Part shown: piece after piece, positions 58,685 through 64,000 of the stretch
Position numbering within the stretch: position 1 is the stretch's first letter
Layout: each line of letters starts with the position of its first letter
DNA from: Nitratireductor luteus
Lineage (GTDB): Bacteria > Pseudomonadota > Alphaproteobacteria > Rhizobiales > Rhizobiaceae
NCBI RefSeq assembly: GCF_026162365.1
Contig: NZ_JAOANW010000009.1
Span: 186,001-250,000 of the forward strand
Reading direction: 5' to 3'
Length of the DNA stretch: 64,000 nucleotides
Notes under the pieces: generated by a model
The model's database searches: none
What the model saw: only the letters and a program-made list of their open reading frames with translations
Told to the model about the DNA's origin: nothing
Made by a program: the position numbers and the translations under genes

Positions 58685-59466
58685 GACACCGCTTCTTGCG
58701 CGGCCACACCGCCGAAACGCCGGTCACGCTCTTCGTAAACGGCAATCGCCGCCGCCAAGTCCTCGCGGCTGAAGTCCGGCCAGTGGAGCGGTAGAAACAC
58801 GAATTCTGCGTAGGCAGCTTGCCACAACAGGAAATTTGAAAGCCGCTGCTCGCCGCTCGTGCGGATGATGAGATCGGGATCGGGAATGCCTGCGGTGTCG
58901 AGGCGGGCAGAGAATGATTCGGCCGTCACGCTCTCCGGATCTATCTGTCCGTCACGCGCCTCGCGCGCGATCTCTCGGGCGGCGCGCAGGATTTCGTCGC
59001 GCGCCCCGTAATTGAACGCAACCACCAGGTTCATGTTGGTGTTCCGCTCGGTCAGGCTCTCGGCCTCGGTCAGCAAGGCTGCGATGTCAGGAGTGAGATC
59101 CTGGCGGCTGCCCACGATGCGTACCCGCACGCCGTTCTGGTGCAGTTCGGCAAGGTCGCGGCGAATGAACCGCTTCAATAGTCCCATGAGATCGTTGATC
59201 TCGGATTTCGGACGCGACCAGTTCTCGGACGAAAAAGCGTAGACAGTCAGCCAGCCAACGCCCAGTTCGCCCGCCGCGCGCACGGTCTTGCGCAGCGCCT
59301 CCACGCCGGCGCGATGGCCGGCGGCGCGCGGCAGGCCGCGAGCCCGCGCCCAACGGCCATTGCCGTCCATGATGATGGCCACATGTGCCGGCTTCACTGG
59401 ACTTGGCTCTCCCCTTTGCCCCCGCGATGGCATTCGGATGCGCGGTAACCGTGTCTTCTTGAGCAC
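58681..59466 (-). CDS. uppS: undecaprenyl diphosphate synthase
   Basis: 261 residues from a GTG at 59466; an ATG at 59433 is possible and no ribosome-binding site decides between them. [27 protein letters not shown] (catalytic Asp) and [23 protein letters not shown] are conserved. Cis-prenyltransferase making the C55 carrier for peptidoglycan and O-antigen. Confidence 0.95.
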   Translation of the reverse strand: MLKKTRLPRIRMPSRGQRGEPSPVKPAHVAIIMDGNGRWARARGLPRAAGHRAGVEALRKTVRAAGELGVGWLTVYAFSSENWSRPKSEINDLMGLLKRFIRRDLAELHQNGVRVRIVGSRQDLTPDIAALLTEAESLTERNTNMNLVVAFNYGARDEILRAAREIAREARDGQIDPESVTAESFSARLDTAGIPDPDLIIRTSGEQRLSNFLLWQAAYAEFVFLPLHWPDFSREDLAAAIAVYEERDRRFGGVAAQEAVS

Positions 59467-59507
59467 CGGGCGTGCCGGGCGCCGCGCCGGGCGCGAAACT
59501 CCGACCC

Positions 59508-60068
59508 TCAGACCTGAAGGATTTCCGCTTCCTTGTCGACTAGAAGCTTGTCGATGGCTGCGATCGTGTCGTCGGTCAACTTCTGCACGCGGTCGGACTG
59601 TACGTGCAGATCGTCCTGGCTGATATCGCCGTCTTTCTCGGCCTTTTTAAGGTGTTCCATGCCGTCGCGGCGCACATGACGGGCGGCGATGCGGGCATTT
59701 TCGGCATATTGATGCGCAATTTTCACCAGTTCCTTACGCCGCTCCTCGTTGAGTTCCGGCAAGGGTATGCGCAAAGTGGTGCCATCGACGATCGGATTGA
59801 AACCGAGATTGGATTCACGGATAGCCTTGTCGACCGCCTGGACCATGCTCTTGTCCCAGATGGAAACGGAGATCATCCGCGGTTCGGGAACGGACACCGT
59901 TGCCACCTGATTGATCGGCATCGACGCACCATAGGCTTCGACATTGATCGGATCGAGAAGGTTTGCTGAAGCGCGCCCGGTCCTCAGCGAAGCCAAATCA
60001 TGCTGGAACGCACTGACCGCACCTTCCATGCGCCGGTTCAAATCCTTGAAATCAACTCCGTCAGACAT
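59508..60068 (-). CDS. frr: ribosome recycling factor
   Basis: 186 residues, standard length. The [20 protein letters not shown] and [19 protein letters not shown] segments are characteristic. Splits ribosomes after termination with EF-G. Preceded by a good GGGAGG site, 11 bases after pyrH. Confidence 0.97.
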   Translation of the reverse strand: MSDGVDFKDLNRRMEGAVSAFQHDLASLRTGRASANLLDPINVEAYGASMPINQVATVSVPEPRMISVSIWDKSMVQAVDKAIRESNLGFNPIVDGTTLRIPLPELNEERRKELVKIAHQYAENARIAARHVRRDGMEHLKKAEKDGDISQDDLHVQSDRVQKLTDDTIAAIDKLLVDKEAEILQV

Positions 60069-60079
60069 CGCTGCCTCCC

Positions 60080-60823
60080 TTACGCCTTGGCCTTTTCGAG
60101 ATCCGCAGGATCGTCATCGACGACAGTACAATGTCCCGCGCCCCGTAGAATGTCACCGAACCCGCCTTCCTCGTGGATCGAAAAGACGATTATCGGAATG
60201 TTGTTCTCACGTGCAAGCGCAATCGCCGCCGTATCCATGACCGCCAGGCCATCCCGCATGACCTTTTCGTGGGATATGCGCTCATAGCGCGCGGCCTTGG
60301 GGTCCTTCTTGGGGTCGGCGGTATAAACCCCATCGACCTGGGTGCCCTTGAAAAGCGCCTCCGCCCCGATCTCCGCCGCACGCAGCGCAGCCGCGGAATC
60401 GGTGGTGAAGAAGGGATTGCCCGTACCACCGGCGAAGATGACGACCTTGCCTTCGTTCATATAGCTCGTGGCCTGGCGCTGAGAAAAGCTTTCGCAGAGT
60501 TCCGGCATGGCGATGGCCGAAAGCACCACTGCCTCGACGCCGATCTTCACCAGCGAGGTCCGCAACGCCAGCGAGTTGATGACCGTGGCCAGCATGCCCA
60601 TGTGGTCGCCCGTCACCCGGTCGCCACCCTTGGACGCAACGGCGACGCCGCGGAAGATATTGCCGCCGCCGATCACCACGCCGACCTCGACGCCGAGCGA
60701 CCGCGCATCGGCGATGTCCCTGGCGATGCGGTCGACGACCGAGACATCGATGCCGAAGCCCTGCTCACCCATCAGGGCTTCGCCGGAAGCTTTCAGTACG
60801 ACGCGCCGAAATCGTGATTCCAC
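60080..60823 (-). CDS. pyrH: UMP kinase
   Basis: 247 residues from a GTG at 60823 with GAGGG upstream. [22 protein letters not shown] and [21 protein letters not shown] are amino-acid-kinase-fold UMP kinase motifs. Hexameric, GTP-activated enzyme making UDP. Separated from tsf by 125 bases with a hairpin. Confidence 0.97.
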   Translation of the reverse strand: MESRFRRVVLKASGEALMGEQGFGIDVSVVDRIARDIADARSLGVEVGVVIGGGNIFRGVAVASKGGDRVTGDHMGMLATVINSLALRTSLVKIGVEAVVLSAIAMPELCESFSQRQATSYMNEGKVVIFAGGTGNPFFTTDSAAALRAAEIGAEALFKGTQVDGVYTADPKKDPKAARYERISHEKVMRDGLAVMDTAAIALARENNIPIIVFSIHEEGGFGDILRGAGHCTVVDDDPADLEKAKA

Positions 60824-60897
60824 TCTACCCTCGTTCCCGTTGACAATCCGGCCGGAACGCGCCCGCGCATCCCAGGTTCCTTCGTCGCCTACACGAA

Positions 60898-60923
60898 GGG
60901 CACCGCGTTGTCACGCGGTGCCC
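60898..60923. terminator. terminator-like hairpin between tsf and pyrH
   Basis: GGGCACCGCG and CGCGGTGCCC form a perfect 10-bp stem around TTGTCA. No T-tract follows on the minus strand (CTTCG comes next), so read-through into pyrH is likely and the structure may attenuate rather than stop transcription. Confidence 0.5.
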
Positions 60924-60948
60924 TCTGATATGCCCCGATAAGCAGCGC

Positions 60949-61872
60949 CTACGACTTTGCGACAGCGGCCACTTCGGCGGCAAAGTCCGATGTCGCGCGC
61001 TCGATGCCTTCGCCGAGCGCGAAACGGATGAAGCCGGTGATCTTCGCCGGCGCGCCGATTTCCTTTTCGGCTTCCTTCAACGCCTGCTCAACGGTCACGT
61101 CGGGATTGACGACGAAGGCCTGCTTGAGAAGCACGACTTCCTCAAAGAATTTGCGCATCCGGCCTTCGACCATCTTCTCGATGATGTTTTCCGGCTTGCC
61201 GGACTGGCGCGCCTGATCGGAGAATATCTCCTTCTCGCGTGCAACGGCCGCCGGGTCGACATCCGTATCGTTCAGCGCCAGCGGGTTCACCGCCGCGACA
61301 TGCATCGCGACCTGACGACCGAAAGCGGCGGCGGCTTCCGCGCTGCCTTCCGTCTCGATGGCGACCAGCACGCCGATCTTGCCGAGGTTGTCGGCAGCTG
61401 CGTTGTGCACGTAGCTCGCCACGGCACCCTTGCTCACCGAAAGCTTGGCCGAACGGCGCAGGGCCATGTTCTCGCCGATGGTGGCGATGGCATCCTTGAT
61501 GGTATCTTGGACGCTCTTACCGCTATCGGGGTAAGCAGCGGCCGAAACCGCCTCCACCGAGCCGTCGGTCGACAGGGCGACGGACGCGACATTGCGCACC
61601 AGGTCCTGAAATGCGTCGTTGCGCGCGACGAAATCGGTCTCCGAGTTCACTTCGACGACGACAGCGCTGCCGGCGTCGGTCGCAACGCCGATCAGGCCTT
61701 CCGCCGCCGTGCGGCCAGCCTTCTTGTCGGCCTTGGACATCCCCTTCTTGCGCAGCCAGTCGACAGCCGCTTCGATATCGCCGCCATTTTCGGCCAGCGC
61801 GGTCTTGCAGTCCATCATGCCCGCGCCAGTCATCTCGCGCAGTTGTTTGACCTGTGCTGCTGAAATGCTCAT
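60949..61872 (-). CDS. tsf: elongation factor Ts
   Basis: 307 residues. [37 protein letters not shown] is the UBA-like N-terminus, followed by [14 protein letters not shown]. It recycles EF-Tu-GDP. Follows rpsB after 113 bases that contain two hairpins. Confidence 0.98.
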   Translation of the reverse strand: MSISAAQVKQLREMTGAGMMDCKTALAENGGDIEAAVDWLRKKGMSKADKKAGRTAAEGLIGVATDAGSAVVVEVNSETDFVARNDAFQDLVRNVASVALSTDGSVEAVSAAAYPDSGKSVQDTIKDAIATIGENMALRRSAKLSVSKGAVASYVHNAAADNLGKIGVLVAIETEGSAEAAAAFGRQVAMHVAAVNPLALNDTDVDPAAVAREKEIFSDQARQSGKPENIIEKMVEGRMRKFFEEVVLLKQAFVVNPDVTVEQALKEAEKEIGAPAKITGFIRFALGEGIERATSDFAAEVAAVAKS

Positions 61873-61937
61873 CGTCGCCTCTTCATATCCGATTGGTCAG
61901 CGGCCGGGTGAAGACACCGCGGCCGCTTTCATTTGGT

Positions 61938-61981
61938 GGGGCTATGAGCCCCGGAATGGAGAGAAGGGTCGAAAGACCCTT
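61938..61981 (-). promoter_or_regulatory. two stem-loops in the rpsB-tsf gap
   Basis: GGGGCT-ATG-AGCCCC (61938-61952) and AAGGGTC-GAAA-GACCCTT (61964-61981) are perfect small stems. The second starts four bases after the rpsB stop. No T-tract follows. They may tune the ratio of S2 to EF-Ts by partial termination or mRNA processing. Confidence 0.5.
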
Positions 61982-61985
61982 CCCG

Positions 61986-62813
61986 CTAAGCCTTGTTCGC
62001 CTCGTCAGCCGGCGTCTCGGAAACCGCCTCTTCGACCGGAGCAGTTTCCTCGGCAGGCGCAGCTTCAATCGCCGGCTCGACCGGGGCTTCCTCGGAAGCG
62101 CCTACATCCATGCCCATCGAACCCTGCTGGCGCTCGATGCCGTCGATGGCGGCCTTGGCAAACAGATCGCAGTAAAGCGAGATGGCGCGCGAAGCATCGT
62201 CATTGCCCGGGATCGGGAAGTCGACGACCTCGGGATCGCAGTTCGAGTCCGAGATCGCGATCACCGGAATGCCCAGACGGCGGGCTTCCTGCACGGCGAT
62301 GGCTTCCTTGTTGGTGTCGATCACGAACATCATGTCCGGCGTCGAGCCCATGTCGCGGATACCGCCCAGCGCGCGCTCCAGCTTGTCGCGCTCGCGTTCG
62401 AGGTTGAGCCGCTCCTTCTTGGTGAAGCCCGAAGCATCTCCCTGAAGCAGTTCGTCCAGCTTGCGCAGGCGCTGGATCGAATTGGAGATCGTCTTCCAAT
62501 TGGTCATCATGCCGCCGAGCCAGCGCGAGTTCACGTAATACTGGGCCGACCGCTTGGCCGCATCGGCAACGATGTCGGAAGCCTGGCGCTTGGTGCCGAC
62601 GAACAGAACGCGGCCGCCCTTGGCCACGGTGTCGGAAACCGCCTTCAGCGCCTGGTGCAGCAGCGGAACGGTCTGGCTGAGATCGATGATATGGATGTTG
62701 TTGCGGGCGCCGAAGATATAGGGCGCCATTTTCGGGTTCCAGCGGTGGGTCTGGTGGCCGAAGTGAACACCAGCTTCAAGAAGCTGGCGCATGCTGAAAT
62801 CAGGCAATGCCAT
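61986..62813 (-). CDS. rpsB: 30S ribosomal protein S2
   Basis: 275 residues. [22 protein letters not shown] is the S2 start, and [24 protein letters not shown] the conserved end of the core. An acidic, Ala/Glu/Pro-rich C-terminal tail of about 40 residues extends beyond the E. coli protein. First gene of the translation and envelope cluster. Confidence 0.98.
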   Translation of the reverse strand: MALPDFSMRQLLEAGVHFGHQTHRWNPKMAPYIFGARNNIHIIDLSQTVPLLHQALKAVSDTVAKGGRVLFVGTKRQASDIVADAAKRSAQYYVNSRWLGGMMTNWKTISNSIQRLRKLDELLQGDASGFTKKERLNLERERDKLERALGGIRDMGSTPDMMFVIDTNKEAIAVQEARRLGIPVIAISDSNCDPEVVDFPIPGNDDASRAISLYCDLFAKAAIDGIERQQGSMGMDVGASEEAPVEPAIEAAPAEETAPVEEAVSETPADEANKA

Positions 62814-62930
62814 TGTCGTTTTCCTTTCCGGTTAAGCCTCCGCGGATCACAGGCGGTCTCGCCGCCACCGGAGGATTCGGCCGGATGTCTCCCGACAGAA
62901 CCCAAAAAATCCGCGTGTGGAATGGGCGCG

Positions 62931-62959
62931 CATATAGAGGCTATTTCCGCGCAATGCAA
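62931..62959 (-). promoter_or_regulatory. strong predicted rpsB promoter
   Basis: On the minus strand TTGCAT (62959-62954) and TATATG (62936-62931) are separated by 17 bases, about 118 bases before the rpsB ATG. The leader contains a GGCGG-CGAGA-CCGCC stem and could host S2 feedback control. Confidence 0.68.
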
Positions 62960-63009
62960 GCGAAGGCCGCCGGCGGCGGTCGATTGCCGCAGTTGCCCAG
63001 GCAGATGCG

Positions 63010-63837
63010 CTATTGCGCCGGGCAGCTATCGTCCGTGTCGAACAGCGTCAGGTCGGCGAGTTTCGCCGTCATGGAATACTCATCGTAGCGGATGAGCATG
63101 TCCCGCTGCACGCCGTTTTCATGCAGCTTGAAGCTCACGATATAATCGCTCACCTCTTCGCCGCCCGACTTCTCACCGTCGAAATAAGCGGCAGTCACTG
63201 CCATGAACTCGTCCTCGGACAGTTCCCCGAGCGCCTCGGCCTCAGGATCGTTCTCCTCCACGGGCTTGGGCTTTCCCACGACGACCGACGTCATGATGGC
63301 ACTATCGGTAAATTCGGTCCCGTCGAATATCGGGCTTTGGAAGAAACTCTCACCCTTCTCGGCATTGTCCAGAAGCCTGTTGAGAAATGCCGAGGGGAAA
63401 AGCGTCGTCTCGAAGCTCTGCTCGACCTTCTCCGGCTGCTCGTAGGCAACGGTCGTTCCTTCGTCATCCAGCTTCGCCGTGCCCTTGACCTCGCTCTCCA
63501 GTTCCTCGTCAATGAACGACTTGGTCACGAAACGGAATGTCTGGCTGTCAGCATCCTCGAAGCTCGTCACCTGCTGATCGATGAGTCGTTCGCCTTCGCT
63601 CATGCCAATGCGCATGACGATGCGCGATTTCAGCGCGTAGCCGGAGCACTTGGAACCGGAAAACTCGAATACCCAGCGGCCGGACAGACTCTCGATTTCG
63701 GAATCGTCGTTGGTGTCGGCGAGCGCAAGATTGTAGACTGCGCGATGCGCCTGCAGCTCACGCGCCTGCACATCCAGCGGAACGAAAAACGTGCAAACGG
63801 GTGCAAGCAAGGCAATGGCAAGGCGCGGCAGACGCAT
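63010..63837 (-). CDS. eipB: periplasmic cell-envelope integrity protein EipB (DUF1849)
   Basis: 275 residues from the ATG at 63837, which starts a signal peptide (1-25, ending VQA); the open frame runs to 63942 without support. ELQAHRAVYNLALA, GRWVFEFSGSKCSGY and the end DDSCPAQ match the DUF1849 family. C64 and C272 lie where the Brucella EipB disulfide closes its beta-spiral. In Brucella EipB is needed for envelope stress resistance and virulence. Divergent from the next gene. Confidence 0.88.
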   Translation of the reverse strand: MRLPRLAIALLAPVCTFFVPLDVQARELQAHRAVYNLALADTNDDSEIESLSGRWVFEFSGSKCSGYALKSRIVMRIGMSEGERLIDQQVTSFEDADSQTFRFVTKSFIDEELESEVKGTAKLDDEGTTVAYEQPEKVEQSFETTLFPSAFLNRLLDNAEKGESFFQSPIFDGTEFTDSAIMTSVVVGKPKPVEENDPEAEALGELSEDEFMAVTAAYFDGEKSGGEEVSDYIVSFKLHENGVQRDMLIRYDEYSMTAKLADLTLFDTDDSCPAQ

Positions 63838-63953
63838 GTATGAACTCCCGTTACTGGACGGATATATAAAATCAGGCGTGCATCGTCCCACGCGCATTAT
63901 CTGTCGTGAACAAAGTGCTGCAATCTTGCAAGGGTCAAACACGAGGAAATTCC

Positions 63954-64000
63954 ATGGGCAATGCGATTGAAAAGAGGCTTCTGGAGCTCGGCGTCGAACT
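63954..64000 (+). CDS. start of a probable RidA-family gene (cut by window edge)
   Basis: Sixteen residues visible: MGNAIEKRLLELGVEL, preceded by GAGGA. The pattern resembles the start of RidA/YjgF-family enamine deaminases next to eipB in related bacteria. Too short for certainty. Confidence 0.45.
   Translation, partial: MGNAIEKRLLELGVE

Overview
The window is about 64 kb of GC-rich (roughly 60% or more by eye), densely coded chromosome from an alphaproteobacterium of the order Hyphomicrobiales (Rhizobiales). The best guess is a relative of Mesorhizobium or other Phyllobacteriaceae. This rests on the glpRDSTPQUVK glycerol operon layout, a giant coiled-coil protein resembling the Agrobacterium growth pole ring protein, an EipB (DUF1849) homologue as in Brucella, GTTC-N7-GTTC SOS boxes, and a rhizobial gene order gyrA/coaD/ppi/ppi/queA/tgt. 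I saw no tRNA, rRNA, insertion sequence, prophage or CRISPR array. It looks like core chromosome rather than an island.

Layout. 1-5702 (+): urease operon ureD(end)-ureA-DUF1272-small membrane protein-ureB-ureC-lysE-ureE-ureF-ureG. 5706-10190: dksA (-), then a SixA-like phosphatase, the ycjX/ycjF pair and an exported protein (+). 10177-11914 (-): folate genes folP-folB-folK. 12076-14583: a DUF922 protein (+), an NADPH-ferredoxin reductase with a [2Fe-2S] ferredoxin (-), and an Hpt protein (-). 14848-19776 (+): a 1642-residue coiled-coil membrane protein, the likely growth pole ring (GPR) protein, ending at a strong terminator. 19887-20623 (+): a LuxR-type quorum regulator broken by a one-base frameshift. 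20639-30696 (-): the complete glycerol regulon glpR-D-S-T-P-Q-U-V-K with candidate GlpR operators. 30782-34740 (-): a four-gene Anbu cluster (ATP-grasp, alpha-E, transglutaminase, proteasome-like peptidase). 34889-39550 (-): tgt, queA, two cyclophilins, coaD and a LysE exporter. 39780-39914 (+): a 44-codon membrane protein gene. 39953-42751 (-): gyrA. 43106-49461: marC, an exported protein plus ssb (-), uvrA and a DUF72 gene. 49465-62813 (-): the long envelope and translation cluster rpsB-tsf-pyrH-frr-uppS-cdsA-rseP-bamA-lpxD-fabZ-lpxA-lpxI-lpxB. 63010-64000: eipB (-) and the start of a probable RidA gene (+).

How the genes work together. The urease block makes the three structural subunits and the nickel-insertion chaperones. 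The glp block imports glycerol by an ABC system and converts it via glycerol kinase and a flavin dehydrogenase to dihydroxyacetone phosphate. The two glp ATPases carry complementary defects, so the importer probably has one working and one degenerate ATP site. The rpsB-lpxB block links translation, UMP kinase, undecaprenyl and CDP-diglyceride synthesis, outer-membrane assembly and lipid A synthesis. ssb and uvrA each have their own SOS box.

Points most worth a second look are the Anbu cluster with its first ribosome-binding site buried in a hairpin, the asymmetric GlpS/GlpT pair, the GPR-like protein with 153-bp internal repeats, loss of zinc ligands in Tgt, DksA and UvrA, the frameshifted LuxR gene, a perfect 12-bp dyad in front of bamA, and the small membrane-protein gene at 39780.
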